64,000 bases of DNA from assembly GCF_009765445.1 (NCBI RefSeq), contig NZ_WHOY01000031.1, positions 2,786,884 to 2,850,883 on the forward strand, read 5' to 3'. Both the position numbers and the translations under genes were made by a program. Below are positions 1-15,727 of the stretch, piece after piece; position 1 is the first letter of the stretch; every line of letters begins with the position of its first letter. The stretch is from Pantoea sp. BAV 3049. GTDB taxonomy: Bacteria; Pseudomonadota; Gammaproteobacteria; Enterobacterales; Enterobacteriaceae. The notes beneath the pieces are model-generated. The model made no database searches. It was not told the DNA's origin and worked only from the letters and a program-made list of their open reading frames with translations.

Positions 1-54
1 CCCTATACTCCTTTGTTAGTATTTCGTCGTTGATAAATTTTGGGAGAAGTTGGT

Positions 55-912
55 GTGAAAACTGGCAACCCGTTCGATTTACTCTTACCGTCTGAAATGG
101 CCAAAGTTGCCGAAGAAGCCGGTGTCTACAAAGCGACAAAACATCCCTTCACGACATTTTTCCTGGCTGTCACCGCCGGAGTCTTCATCTCCATTGCTTT
201 TGTGTTCTATATCACGGCCACCACCGGTGCTGAAGCTGTACCCTACGGCCTGGCTAAGCTCGTTGGTGGCATCTGCTTTTCCCTCGGTCTGATGCTGGTC
301 GTGGTTTGTGGAGCCGACCTCTTCACCTCTACCGTACTGACCATGGTGGCAAAAGCCAGCGGTCGTATCAGTTGGGGGCAACTGGCTCGTAACTGGATCA
401 ACGTTTACATAGGGAATTTCTTCGGCGCGATGTTTTTTGTCGGGCTGATCTGGTTTGCTGGCCAGTATATGGTGGCAAATGGTGCATGGGGGTTAAATGT
501 TCTGCAAACGGCTGACCATAAAATGCACCATACTTTCCTCGAAGCCGTTTGCCTGGGCACGCTGGCTAACCTGATGGTGTGTATGGCGGTGTGGATGAGC
601 TACTCCGGCCGCAGCCTGACGGACAAAATGTTTGCCATGGTGCTGCCGGTCGCGATGTTCGTTGCCAGCGGGTTTGAACACAGCATCGCTAACATGTTCC
701 TTATCCCGATGGCTATTGTGATTAAAGACTTCGCCTCACCAGAATTCTGGCTGGCGACCGGCACCACAGCAGCACACTTCTCCAGTCTGACAGTCAGTAA
801 CTTTGTTATGGATAACCTGATCCCCGTCACCCTGGGCAATATAATTGGCGGCGGTTTGCTGGTGGGTCTGACTTACTGGGTTATCTATCTGCGCGATGGC
901 GATCATCACTGA
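55..912 (+). CDS. focA: Formate channel FocA
   Basis: Inner-membrane formate/nitrite-family channel that moves formate made by pyruvate formate-lyase across the cytoplasmic membrane. The protein is 285 residues with about six hydrophobic helices and the family motif GFEHSIANM, which holds the pore histidine. Residues from NPFDLLLP onward match E. coli FocA closely. I choose the GTG at 55 because GGGAG (42-46) sits at good spacing and the family begins shortly before NPFDLL; an in-frame TTG at 40 would add five residues and swallow the ribosome site. It is followed 82 bases later by pflB, the usual focA-pflB operon. The promoter region, with its expected FNR/ArcA control, lies mostly outside the window. 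Confidence 0.96.
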   Translation: MKTGNPFDLLLPSEMAKVAEEAGVYKATKHPFTTFFLAVTAGVFISIAFVFYITATTGAEAVPYGLAKLVGGICFSLGLMLVVVCGADLFTSTVLTMVAKASGRISWGQLARNWINVYIGNFFGAMFFVGLIWFAGQYMVANGAWGLNVLQTADHKMHHTFLEAVCLGTLANLMVCMAVWMSYSGRSLTDKMFAMVLPVAMFVASGFEHSIANMFLIPMAIVIKDFASPEFWLATGTTAAHFSSLTVSNFVMDNLIPVTLGNIIGGGLLVGLTYWVIYLRDGDHH

Positions 913-934
913 TCCCGAAATCAAGATTTGACAT

Positions 935-958
935 CCGTCGCCGGATTCACGGCGGCGG
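935..958 (+). promoter_or_regulatory. Hairpin in the focA-pflB spacer
   Basis: CCGTCGCCG and CGGCGGCGG pair over 9 bp (one G-U) around the loop GATTCA. No T-run follows, so it is not an ordinary terminator. It may act in mRNA processing or stability between focA and the much more abundant pflB message; that role is inference. Confidence 0.35.
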
Positions 959-994
959 GAACGAAAGAACTCAATGTAATTAAGGTAGGTTCAA

Positions 995-3277
<2,283 letters not shown>

Positions 3278-3296
3278 TCTCTGCCCTTCTGAGTAT

Positions 3297-3323
3297 AAAA
3301 GGCTCCTTCACCGGAGCCTTTTT
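3297..3323 (+). terminator. Intrinsic terminator after pflB
   Basis: GGCTCC (3301-3306) pairs with GGAGCC (3313-3318) around TTCACC, flanked by an A-run and followed by five T. It separates the pflB transcript from pflA. Confidence 0.85.
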
Positions 3324-3442
3324 CCAGTCTTGTTTGCCAGCCCTCTGCAGTGTTCCATCAGGTGGCTGGCAAAACAGACTTAACGCAGCTTAAGACTGCG
3401 TACCTGCCGGAAAGGCAGGTCCACAATGGAGAATTCATCGCA

Positions 3443-4183
3443 ATGTCAGTCACTGGTCGCATCCACTCATTTGAATCCTGCGGGACCGTCGACGGCCCCG
3501 GCATCCGCTTTATTACCTTCTTCCAGGGCTGCCTGATGCGCTGCCTGTATTGCCACAACCGTGATACCTGGGACACGCACGGTGGCAAAGAGATTACCGT
3601 TGAAGAGCTGATGAAGGATGTGTTGTCGTATCGTCACTTTATGAACGCTTCAGGCGGCGGCGTGACGGCTTCTGGTGGCGAAGCCATCTTGCAGGCTGAA
3701 TTTGTGCGTGACTGGTTCCGCGCCTGCCATGCAGAAGGGATTAACACCTGCCTGGACACCAATGGTTTTGTACGCCGCTATGATCCGGTGATCGACGAAC
3801 TGCTGGAAGTGACCGATCTGGTGATGCTGGATCTGAAACAGATTAACGATGAGGTTCACCAGATCCTGGTCGGCGTATCAAACCACCGCACACTGGATTT
3901 TGCTCGCTACCTGGCGAAGAAAAACATCCGCACCTGGATCCGCTACGTGGTGGTGCCTGGCTATTCAGACGATGATGAGTCTGCGCACCGCCTTGGGGAG
4001 TTTACCCGTGATATGGGCAACGTGGAAAAAATCGAACTGCTGCCTTATCACGAGCTGGGCAAGCATAAATGGGTGGCGATGGGCGAAGAATATAAGCTCG
4101 ATGGCGTTCACCCACCAAAAGCTGAAACCATGGACCGGGTGAAAAGCATTCTGGAAGGCTATGGCCATAAGGTTATGTACTGA
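3443..4183 (+). CDS. pflA: Pyruvate formate-lyase 1-activating enzyme PflA
   Basis: Radical SAM activase that uses a 4Fe-4S cluster and S-adenosylmethionine to place the glycyl radical on PflB. The cluster motif CxxxCxxC is at Cys29, Cys33 and Cys36 ([13 protein letters not shown]), followed by the glycine-rich SAM-binding stretch [11 protein letters not shown]. The ATG at 3443 gives 246 residues, the E. coli length, and follows GGAG at 3428-3431. The open frame extends 31 codons further upstream, but that part has no family similarity. It stands after the pflB terminator, so it probably has its own weak promoter in 3324-3430. Confidence 0.97.
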   Translation: MSVTGRIHSFESCGTVDGPGIRFITFFQGCLMRCLYCHNRDTWDTHGGKEITVEELMKDVLSYRHFMNASGGGVTASGGEAILQAEFVRDWFRACHAEGINTCLDTNGFVRRYDPVIDELLEVTDLVMLDLKQINDEVHQILVGVSNHRTLDFARYLAKKNIRTWIRYVVVPGYSDDDESAHRLGEFTRDMGNVEKIELLPYHELGKHKWVAMGEEYKLDGVHPPKAETMDRVKSILEGYGHKVMY

Positions 4184-4260
4184 CTGACGGCCAGAGAAGA
4201 ACCCGCCATCACGGATGGTGTGAATGTACGACCAGGGCGGAATGAACTCCGCCACTAAAG

Positions 4261-4287
4261 GGAGCGAATGATTTCGTTCCTTTTTTT
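4261..4287 (+). terminator. Terminator after pflA
   Basis: GGAGCGAA (4261-4268) pairs with TTCGTTCC (4273-4280) around TGAT, then seven T. It overlaps the stop codon of the convergent ycaD. Confidence 0.8.
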
Positions 4288-5437
4288 ATGCGTGAGCAAT
4301 CGGTGTGGCATGCTGGTCGGCTTTGCGAAGCAACATCACCAGATAAACCAGCGCGACTGAAGCAATCATCACAAACAATACCCGGTCAGAATAGTTCTGC
4401 ATCAGCATTGAAGTCATCGCCGGACCAAGCAGGCTGCCTAACGTGTAGCTCAACAGCAGCGCCTGATTCATCGCCACCAGTTCGTGATGAGCCACTTTCT
4501 CGCAGGCCCAGGACATCGCCACGGGATACAGTGTAAAACCTGCCCCACCCAGCACAAACAGCGCAGGTGCCATAGCCGTATTGCTCAGCATTGCCAGCGC
4601 TCCAAGGATCACCACAAAAACCTGCACGCGCAGCACCAACAGACGACCGTAGCGGTCAGCCAGACGACCGACCGGCCACTGGCCGATAATGCCGGAGCTG
4701 ACGAGCAGTGCCATCCAGTAGCCTACCGTCGAGTCGCTCATCCCCTGATGAGAGAGATACAGCGGCATCAGGCCGTAAAGTGACCCCAGCAGAATACCTG
4801 AAATGATGCAGCCGTTGATCCCCAGACGAGCGCTGCGACGACGCAGCATTGGCCACATACGTCCCGGAGAAGCGTCTTCATCATCCCCTTTCGCCGTCAC
4901 TTTGGTAAACACCAGTGGCAGGATCGCAGCGACGACAATTCCGGTCACCCACGGCAGCACGTGAAGCAGCTCTGTGGAGACCTTACTGACCAGAAGCTGC
5001 CCGGCAACGGTACCGAGATAATAGAAAATCATATAAGCGGCCAGCAGCTGACCACGGTTCCGCACGGTGCCGCTACAGAGTAAGGCGCTTTCCACTACCA
5101 CCCAGATTAATGCGCAGCCGATACCGGCGATAAAGCGCCAGGCAGACCACGCCCAGAAACCGCTTTCAAAGCCTAATGCTGCCGTAGCCAGAGCGAAAAT
5201 AATGGAGGCGATGTAATAGCTGCGATTAAATCCAAAACGCTTGATTATCCGGCCCGCAAGCAAAGTCCCGACCAGGTTGCCCGAATAGTAAGAAGAGCTG
5301 ACCACGCCAACCTGCCAGGTAGGCAGTGCATCATGGGTAAGCCAGAGTGGCACCAGAGTGTTTAGCACGGCGATAGAAATCGTCAGCAGCAAGAGGCCGC
5401 AGAGCAGCACAATAACGGGGCGAGACCAGGTAGACAT
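4286..5437 (-). CDS. ycaD: MFS transporter YcaD
   Basis: Predicted inner-membrane major facilitator of unknown substrate. The product is 383 residues with about 12 hydrophobic segments and long stretches nearly identical to E. coli YcaD, for example [18 protein letters not shown] and [15 protein letters not shown] choose the ATG at 5437, which starts [10 protein letters not shown] as in the family. A TTG further upstream would add 16 residues without similarity. It converges on pflA, its usual neighbourhood. The function of this family has not been settled; only transport is supported. Confidence 0.92.
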   Translation of the reverse strand: MSTWSRPVIVLLCGLLLLTISIAVLNTLVPLWLTHDALPTWQVGVVSSSYYSGNLVGTLLAGRIIKRFGFNRSYYIASIIFALATAALGFESGFWAWSAWRFIAGIGCALIWVVVESALLCSGTVRNRGQLLAAYMIFYYLGTVAGQLLVSKVSTELLHVLPWVTGIVVAAILPLVFTKVTAKGDDEDASPGRMWPMLRRRSARLGINGCIISGILLGSLYGLMPLYLSHQGMSDSTVGYWMALLVSSGIIGQWPVGRLADRYGRLLVLRVQVFVVILGALAMLSNTAMAPALFVLGGAGFTLYPVAMSWACEKVAHHELVAMNQALLLSYTLGSLLGPAMTSMLMQNYSDRVLFVMIASVALVYLVMLLRKADQHATPIAHA

Positions 5438-5608
5438 TGTCAGAAACGACCAAAACGGCGGAATATTTTGCGCGCATAATGCCATTCGCTAAATTATTGT
5501 CAACGGCCAGAAATCAACCGCAGCACGATTTGCCGGACACCGATTTAAATTTTTTATCTACAACGAGTTAGCGGGATACTTATCCCATGTTCGAAGTGTG
5601 TTATCTCT

Positions 5609-5683
5609 ATGAAAAATGACATCTTTGGCTTGCTGGTGGATATTACGGACGATAACTTTTATTTTTGGTTATTCTACGACTAA
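5609..5683 (+). other. Possible 24-codon ORF or gene remnant beside the IS6 scar
   Basis: An ATG at 5609 opens 24 codons (starting MKNDIFGLLVDI) and ends with TAA four bases before the IS6 end at 5688. No clear ribosome site precedes it and I do not recognise the peptide. It could be the truncated start of a gene removed when the insertion decayed, or chance. The surrounding 5438-5687 stretch is AT-rich and otherwise empty. Confidence 0.2.
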
Positions 5684-5687
5684 AAAT

Positions 5688-6330
5688 GGTTCTGTCGCAT
5701 TAACAGCGGCAGGTTGCCGGAAAGCGGGCCTGTTGGTTTTTTATGCAACCAGACGACAGAACTGCTCTGCCGGGAGAAATCCGTCCTCGTGCGGGTGCTG
5801 AAGCTGCCCTTTTCGTAACATGTGGATGATTTCGATACCCGCCCCAGATAGCCTGTGCCCGCCGGAAGGATTTGAATCCCGTCATCAGCTTTCTCCTGCG
5901 TTTGATATTGCGGTGGTCCTGCGCCACCATGTTGTTCAGGTATTTACTCTGTCTGACCTTGATACATTCATCCTGCTCCCTGCCCGCATCCCGCTTCGCG
6001 GCCAGCAAGATATCAATGGCCTGTCCGTCAGAGTCCACGGCCCGGTAAAGGTACTTCCACTGGCCCTTCAGTCTGATATACGTTTCATCCATTCGCCACC
6101 GGCGTCCCAAGGCACGTTTATGCCGGCGAAAAGCCTTATCCAGCAACGGTACCGGCCGGATAACCCAGCGGTGAAGCGTGGAATGGTCGACGGTGATACC
6201 GCGCTCAGGCATCATCTCTTCCAGATTGCGCAGACTCAGGGAATAAGCCAGATACCAACGGACACACTGAGCAATGATATTGGTGGGATAATGCAGGCGT
6301 TGAAAAGTTTTTTTGATCAGGGACATGGTC
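5688..6330 (-). mobile_element. Decayed IS6-family insertion sequence
   Basis: The transposase-3' end is intact: GGTTCTGTCGCATTAAC at 5688 has the form of an IS6-family terminal repeat. The opposite end is lost. The transposase start codon (6324-6326) is followed within about 15 bases by the serS terminator, and no matching inverted terminal repeat is seen there. With one end missing, a target duplication cannot be identified. The element cannot move by itself. The exact outer boundary near 6330 is uncertain. Confidence 0.8.
5741..6326 (-). pseudogene. IS6-family transposase, internally deleted and frameshifted
   Basis: DDE transposase of the IS6 family, recognised from LHYPTNIIAQCVRWYLAYSLSLRN, the first catalytic Asp in WRMDETYI, and QSKYLNN...QDHRNIKRR, which carries the last catalytic Glu/Asp neighbourhood. 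Two lesions are visible. About 37 residues normally between LLAAKRDA and VRQSKYLNN, including the IDKSGAN segment with the second catalytic Asp, are missing in frame near 5975-5985. One extra base in the C-run at 5842-5845 shifts the end of the frame; removing it restores GIEIIHMLRKGQ and the family ending, with TAA at 5741-5743. The product cannot be an active transposase. Confidence 0.85.
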
Positions 6331-6342
6331 GGGCAACATCAC

Positions 6343-6367
6343 AAAAAAAGCGCCCGGTGGGCGCTTT
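6343..6367 (-). terminator. Intrinsic terminator after serS
   Basis: On the minus strand AAAGCGCCC pairs with GGGCGCTTT around ACC, followed by a run of T. It serves serS and marks the edge of the IS6 remnant. Confidence 0.85.
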
Positions 6368-6390
6368 CAGAAAGCAGAGGGTACGGATAA

Positions 6391-9121
<2,731 letters not shown>

Positions 9122-9128
9122 GCTCACC

Positions 9129-9740
9129 TCACTGACGTTGATCGTCAACCGTCACGCCTTTTGGCGGCGTAAACTGAAATTTATCGGCGCTGACCGCGCT
9201 ATTCTGCTGGCTTTTCAGCGCATAACTGCTGCGCTGCCCATCCTGCTCAACCGCACTGAACTGGTTGATGGTGCCATTGGTGGAAACATTAATGGTGAAC
9301 TGTTTCAGATTTCCATCGGCTGATTTCGGCGTCAGCTCAAAATTGTCACCCTGCTGTTTAATGTTGTACTGCTTCCAGTCGCTGCCCTGGTTACGGGCAA
9401 TCAGCATAAACGGCGTGTTGCTGGTGGCGTCTTTCAGCCAGGTAGCACTGACCTGCTCAACAAACGGGTTGTAGAACCATAAGGTTTTACCATCGGAAAT
9501 CAGGATGCTCTCATCCGGTGCCGTCATATGCCAGTTAAACAGATTCGGACGTTTAACCCACAGCTCACCTTCACCGTCCTGCACCGACTGGCCGCTGCCA
9601 TCAGTCACTTTCTGCGAGAAGCTGGCATGGAAGCTTTTCACTTTATCCAGGCGTTGCTGCAGATCGGAAGACGCATCAGCCAGTACGTTGGCGGAGGTGA
9701 AAGCCGCCAGCAGGCAGCAGGAGATCATTAATTTTTTCAT
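9129..9740 (-). CDS. lolA: Outer-membrane lipoprotein carrier LolA
   Basis: Periplasmic chaperone that takes lipoproteins from LolCDE and hands them to LolB. The ATG at 9740 gives 203 residues, the E. coli length. A signal peptide of about 21 residues (MKKLMISCC...ANVLA) precedes mature [10 protein letters not shown]. The rest has the LolA beta-barrel pattern and motifs such as [12 protein letters not shown] and the lipoprotein-accommodating Arg/Trp-rich strands. It lies between ftsK and rarA, the conserved order. The frame extends 54 codons upstream without similarity. Confidence 0.96.
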   Translation of the reverse strand: MKKLMISCCLLAAFTSANVLADASSDLQQRLDKVKSFHASFSQKVTDGSGQSVQDGEGELWVKRPNLFNWHMTAPDESILISDGKTLWFYNPFVEQVSATWLKDATSNTPFMLIARNQGSDWKQYNIKQQGDNFELTPKSADGNLKQFTINVSTNGTINQFSAVEQDGQRSSYALKSQQNSAVSADKFQFTPPKGVTVDDQRQ

Positions 9741-9889
9741 TACGGCATCCTTATTGAAACTTTTATATCCCTGACGGCAGGGAAGCTTACGTGGATAACT
9801 GTAGCCAGGCTGAAGCAATAGCAACAGGGGATTCACCTGAATGCCACCGGCACCTCTGCTGGATATGGGGCTTAAGCCCGGAAACTCAA

Positions 9890-9911
9890 CGGGCCGGGTC
9901 ACCCCGGCCCG
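9890..9911 (-). other. GC-rich hairpin between ftsK and lolA
   Basis: CGGGCCGGG (9890-9898) pairs over 9 bp with CCCGGCCCG (9903-9911) around TCAC. Only a weak T-rich tail (TTGAGTTTCC) follows on the minus strand, so it may slow transcription leaving ftsK rather than stop it. Confidence 0.4.
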
Positions 9912-9945
9912 CTCATTACGGTAAAAAAATCAGACGACGCTGGCA

Positions 9946-12900
9946 TTACATCTCATGCGGCGGCGGCGAAAGCACTTCACGATTACCGTTATGGCCTGGA
10001 GAAGACACGATGCCCTGCGCTTCCATCTGTTCGATGATACGCGCTGCACGGTTGTAACCAATGCGGAACTGACGCTGAACACCAGAGATGGAAGCCCGGC
10101 GTTTTTCCACCACAAACGCCACCGCCTGATCGAACAGCGGATCAAGCTCCTCATCACCCTCCAGACCCAGACCACCACCTTCACTCTCTTCACCAGCGGT
10201 AATGCTTTCAATGTACTGCGGACGGCCACGGGCCTTCCAGTCCTGTACCACTGCATGCACTTCCTCGTCGCGAACAAATGCACCATGCACACGCACCGGC
10301 ATTGAGGAGTTAGGCGGCATATACAACATGTCCCCCATCCCCAGCAGAGACTCTGCCCCACCCTGATCGAGGATGGTACGCGAGTCGATCTTGCTTGATA
10401 CGGTAAAGGCAATTCGGGTCGGGATGTTGGCCTTAATCAGGCCGGTGATCACATCTACCGAAGGACGCTGGGTCGCCAGAACGAGGTGAATACCTGCCGC
10501 ACGCGCTTTCTGAGCCAGGCGGGCAATCAGCTCTTCCACTTTCTTGCCTACCGCCATCATAAGGTCGGCAAATTCATCCACCAGCACCACGATGTATGGC
10601 AGTTTTTCCAGAACCGGCGGGGTGGTGTCCATGCTGTCACCCGGTTTCCAGAAAGGATCCGGAATTGGGCGGCCCATCAACTCAGCCTGCGCGACCTTCT
10701 CGTTGTAACCCGCCAGGTTACGCACGCCAAGCGCCGACATCAGCTTGTAGCGACGCTCCATTTCACCAACGCTCCAGCGCAGCGCATTGGCCGCATCTTT
10801 CATATCGGTAACCACTTCCGTCAGCAGGTGAGGGATGCCTTCGTATACCGACAGCTCAAGCATTTTCGGGTCGATCATGATAAAGCGCACTTCTTCCGGT
10901 GTGGCTTTATACAGCATGCTGATGATCATCGCGTTCACGCCGACCGACTTACCGGAACCGGTAGTACCGGCAACCAGCAGGTGCGGCATCTTCGCCAGAT
11001 CGGCCACTACTGGCTGACCGGCAATGTCTTTGCCCAGCACCACCGCCAGCGGTGACGGGTTGTCACGGAACTTGTCGCACTCCAGCACTTCACGCATGTA
11101 AACTGTCTGACGATGCTTGTTAGGCAGCTCCAGGCCGACGTAAGGCTTGCCCGGAATAACCTCCACCACGCGAACCGCGACTGCGGAAAGCGAACGGGCA
11201 AGATCCCGGGACAAATTGGAAATACGCGCTGCTTTAACGCCAGGAGCCAGATCCAGCTCGAAACGGGTGATCACCGGCCCAGGAGAGATGCCAACCACTT
11301 CCGCTTTCACCCGATAGTCGCCCAGGCGAGCTTCCACCAGGCGGGCTGTCTGCTCCAGAGCAAACATATCCACCGGCTCAGCTTCAACAGGAGGAGCACT
11401 CAGCAGATCCAGTGTTGGCAACGGCGTGGTCGGTTTTTCCATCGGCTGCTCATGGCGAACCAGGAATGGATGGAACAGGCTGTCAGCCGCTGGCTGAGCT
11501 GGCGCTTCCGGCTGCGAGGGCATGGTGGCAGCGGGTGGCTGCTGCTGAGCCGGAGGCGTTTGCCAGGATGCCGCTGCTGGTTGTTGCTGAGCAGGTGAAG
11601 TCTGCCACGCAGGTGCATCTGGCTGTTGCTGAGCCGGAGGCGTTTGCCACGCAGGTGCAACAGACTGCTGAACAGGGGCCTGCTGAGGTGCCTGGCTGTG
11701 CTGCTGCCACTGCGGCTGCTCTGCCGGAGCTTCAACCTCAGGCGCGGCTGACAGAGTGAACAGCGGCTCACTTGGCCCCTCGTCCACCAGATCATCCATC
11801 GGAGAGAAATCAAAGGCTCCAGCAGTGTCCAGGCGGAAAGTCGGGCTTTCGCTCTGCACCTCTTCCTGCCCATAACGCTGAGTCTGCTGCTCTGCGAACT
11901 GACGAGCCAACGCTGCCTGTTGCAGCGCCTCTTCATCATCTTCAGCAAATTCTTCGCCGTAACGCGCCTGCTGCTGGGCCATAAAGGCCTCACGCAACTG
12001 CGCCTGTTCAAGCGCGTCATCGTCTTCTGCAACGCCACCTGCTGGCTGAATTTCAGCACTCTGCTGGCGCAGTTCTTCTTCTTTTGCCTTCTCTTCCGCC
12101 ATACGCTGTGAAGGCAGTTTGATGCCGTACGACGCGAGTTCACGCCGTGTAGGAAGCTTGACCGGGTTAGGACGCGGCAGTTCCGGACCAATCCCCTGTT
12201 TCACCTGAGGATTACCCGCTTCGCTGGTGGCAGTAAAGCCCGGCATAAATGGCGCAACCGCTGAAGCAGCCGCAGCCACTTTAACTGCATCCCCCATTCC
12301 CCTTTCCACGTCAGAAGGCTGAGAGACCGGCTGGGCAGAAAAATCAAAAGGTGACGATGAGGCATTACGCCAGTTCCCCATCCGCGGCCCGTCATCTTCC
12401 TCGTCCAGCGGGACGGACGGCGCAGGTGTCTCATCCGGGATCTCGAACCGGTAAAGTTCCGGTGGAGGTGTCGGTGCAGCGGGAGCAGAAGAAGCGAGAT
12501 GAGCAGGCTGAGAGACAGCGGGATGCGGAGAGGAAAGCGGTGCAGGTTGCACCACTGCCGCAGAAACCTCTGCCTCAGGAGCAACTGGCACTACCGGAGC
12601 AGCCGTCGCCTCAGGAACCGCAGCAGAGGCAACAGCATCAACCGAAGCGGTTGTAGCTGCGACAGCAGTTTTACTCAGCAGCGGATCGTTTTCTTCCTCT
12701 TCATCGTATTCTTCCTGCTCTCCCCCCCTTTTCTTCGGTGCAGCCAGCAGCACATCGTCATCACCCGCGTGGGCGCTCTGTCTCAGCACCGGTGTCGATG
12801 ACTCTTCGTGCCGCTCCTCTTCATCATCTTCTTCCTGCCAGCGTTCATCATTACGTGAACGGTTGCTGGCAAAAGTCAGCACGCCCATCACCACACCACC

Positions 12901-13467
12901 GATTTTCTCGGCGATGGTCAGCCAGGACCAGCCGGTGTAAAGAGTGACGCCCGCAGCCCAGATAAACAGCAGCGTTAATGTGCCACCTGCCCCACTGAAC
13001 CACGGAGCCATGGCATTGCTCAGCAGGCTGCCTATCACGCCGCCCGAAGCAAAATACCAGATATCATCAGCATTCAACGCGGCCAGCCCGCAGGATGTCA
13101 CCACCAGCGCCAGCACGCCAATCAGGCGCAGCGCTACGGCAAAGTAGTCAATGTACTCCTGAGAATTACGTTGACGGAAGGTGATCCAGCACAGGCCTAA
13201 AATGACCGGAGGAATGGCATAAGCCATCACGCCAAAAATGAAAAACAGCGTATCCGCAAGCCATGCGCCAACGCCGCCGCCCAGATTGTGGATAGGTTCG
13301 TGCCAGGCGGTCTGCGACCAGCTGGGATCGGAAGGATTGAAGCTCACCAGCGCCGCCATCAAATAAACGGCGAAAAGAGCAACAATAATCAGCAACGCTT
13401 CCAGCAGACGACGTCCACTGCTCAGCGGTTGTAGCGAAACTTCTTTATCTTCTGTGTATTCCTGGCT
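9946..13467 (-). CDS. ftsK: DNA translocase FtsK
   Basis: Divisome protein and septal DNA pump that positions the terminus and activates XerCD at dif. The TTG at 13467 gives [11 protein letters not shown], the known family start, with GGAG six bases upstream; total 1173 residues against 1329 in E. coli. Order: four to five N-terminal membrane helices (about 20-200), a Pro/Gln/Ala-rich linker (about 230-680), the alpha-beta motor with Walker A GTTGSGKS near residue 835 and Walker [11 protein letters not shown], and the gamma winged helix (last about 65 residues, [18 protein letters not shown]) that reads KOPS sites. The linker is shorter than in E. coli and contains three 14-residue repeats. 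Confidence 0.96.
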   Translation of the reverse strand, partial: SQEYTEDKEVSLQPLSSGRRLLEALLIIVALFAVYLMAALVSFNPSDPSWSQTAWHEPIHNLGGGVGAWLADTLFFIFGVMAYAIPPVILGLCWITFRQRNSQEYIDYFAVALRLIGVLALVVTSCGLAALNADDIWYFASGGVIGSLLSNAMAPWFSGAGGTLTLLFIWAAGVTLYTGWSWLTIAEKIGGVVMGVLTFASNRSRNDERWQEEDDEEERHEESSTPVLRQSAHAGDDDVLLAAPKKRGGEQEEYDEEEENDPLLSKTAVAATTASVDAVASAAVPEATAAPVVPVAPEAEVSAAVVQPAPLSSPHPAVSQPAHLASSAPAAPTPPPELYRFEIPDETPAPSVPLDEEDDGPRMGNWRNASSSPFDFSAQPVSQPSDVERGMGDAVKVAAAASAVAPFMPGFTATSEAGNPQVKQGIGPELPRPNPVKLPTRRELASYGIKLPSQRMAEEKAKEEELRQQSAEIQPAGGVAEDDDALEQAQLREAFMAQQQARYGEEFAEDDEEALQQAALARQFAEQQTQRYGQEEVQSESPTFRLDTAGAFDFSPMDDLVDEGPSEPLFTLSAAPEVEAPAEQPQWQQHSQAPQQAPVQQSVAPAWQTPPAQQQPDAPAWQTSPAQQQPAAASWQTPPAQQQPPAATMPSQPEAPAQPAADSLFHPFLVRHEQPMEKPTTPLPTLDLLSAPPVEAEPVDMFALEQTARLVEARLGDYRVKAEVVGISPGPVITRFELDLAPGVKAARISNLSRDLARSLSAVAVRVVEVIPGKPYVGLELPNKHRQTVYMREVLECDKFRDNPSPLAVVLGKDIAGQPVVADLAKMPHLLVAGTTGSGKSVGVNAMIISMLYKATPEEVRFIMIDPKMLELSVYEGIPHLLTEVVTDMKDAANALRWSVGEMERRYKLMSALGVRNLAGYNEKVAQAELMGRPIPDPFWKPGDSMDTTPPVLEKLPYIVVLVDEFADLMMAVGKKVEELIARLAQKARAAGIHLVLATQRPSVDVITGLIKANIPTRIAFTVSSKIDSRTILDQGGAESLLGMGDMLYMPPNSSMPVRVHGAFVRDEEVHAVVQDWKARGRPQYIESITAGEESEGGGLGLEGDEELDPLFDQAVAFVVEKRRASISGVQRQFRIGYNRAARIIEQMEAQGIVSSPGHNGNREVLSPPPHEM
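11540..11665 (-). repeat. Three tandem 42-bp repeats inside ftsK
   Basis: Three adjacent 42-bp units encode [28 protein letters not shown] and [14 protein letters not shown] in the FtsK linker. Units differ by a few bases each. Being multiples of three, gain or loss of units changes linker length without breaking the frame. Confidence 0.85.
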
Positions 13468-13588
13468 CAAGCGTATCTCCAGGTGCCTGTAAACTATGAA
13501 GGCAACAGCGCCGGGCAAGCCCGACGCTGAACCTGTATGAATTCACAGGAGTGTACCGAAATCTTCCAGGTTTTGCACCTGCCCTGTG

Positions 13589-14083
13589 TTACCGCGTTTT
13601 AATGACCAGGCGGTTACTTTGCTTCACTTCTTCCATGACCACATAGGTGCGCGTATCGTTCACGCCCGGCAGGCGCAGCAGGGTTTCACCCAGCAATTTA
13701 CGATAGGCAGACATATCTGGTACGCGGGTTTTCAACAAATAGTCGAAATCCCCTGAAACAAGATGACACTCTTGAGTTTCCTCAAGTTTTTGCACTGCGG
13801 CGTTAAATTGCTCAAACACATCAGGTGCACCACGATTCAGAGTAATCTCAACGAATACCAGCAGCGAAGCATCCAGATAGTGCGGATTAAGCTGGGCGGT
13901 ATAGCCAAGGATAAAACCCTGCCTTTCAAGACGACGAACACGCTCAAGGCATGGTGTCGGTGATAAACCTACACGCTTCGAAAGCTCGACGTTAGAGATA
14001 CGCCCATCCTTCTGCAGTTCATTGAGGATGTTGCGATCGATTCTGTCGAGATCTTTACCGGGCCGTTTTTTATTGTCTACCAT
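13589..14083 (-). CDS. lrp: Leucine-responsive regulatory protein Lrp
   Basis: Global feast/famine transcription factor controlling amino-acid metabolism, transport and fimbriae. The ATG at 14083 gives 164 residues starting MVDNKKRPGKDLDRID, the family length and start; in-frame codons upstream lack similarity. An N-terminal helix-turn-helix (about residues 30-55, ISNVELSKRVGLSPTPCLERVRRL) is followed by a RAM/AsnC ligand-binding domain (about 70-150). It is transcribed away from trxB and followed by ftsK in the same direction, the conserved arrangement. Confidence 0.97.
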   Translation of the reverse strand: MVDNKKRPGKDLDRIDRNILNELQKDGRISNVELSKRVGLSPTPCLERVRRLERQGFILGYTAQLNPHYLDASLLVFVEITLNRGAPDVFEQFNAAVQKLEETQECHLVSGDFDYLLKTRVPDMSAYRKLLGETLLRLPGVNDTRTYVVMEEVKQSNRLVIKTR

Positions 14084-15578
<1,495 letters not shown>

Positions 15579-15607
15579 CTTGTTAAAAACCTGCATCAAT
15601 CTTGCCG

Positions 15608-15636
15608 AAGGCGACCGCAACTGGTCGCCTTTTTTC
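15608..15636 (+). terminator. Intrinsic terminator after trxB
   Basis: AAGGCGACC (15608-15616) pairs with GGTCGCCTT (15623-15631) around GCAACT, followed by five more T. Confidence 0.88.
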
Positions 15637-15727
15637 TTTCTGCATTGTAACATTACCAACAATTCCCCTGAACATTACGGGGTCGTTACAGCCCGTATGC
15701 GCTGAGCGCCCGACTCTCTGGTAAGGC

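Noticed and set aside
5616-5801. Plus-strand ORF crossing the IS6 boundary
   Set aside because: A chance fusion of intergenic sequence and the antisense of the transposase end.
11400-12191. Long minus-strand ORF overlapping ftsK in another frame (263 codons)
   Set aside because: Low-complexity Arg/Ser/Leu-rich shadow of the Gln/Pro-rich FtsK linker, explained by codon bias of the real frame.
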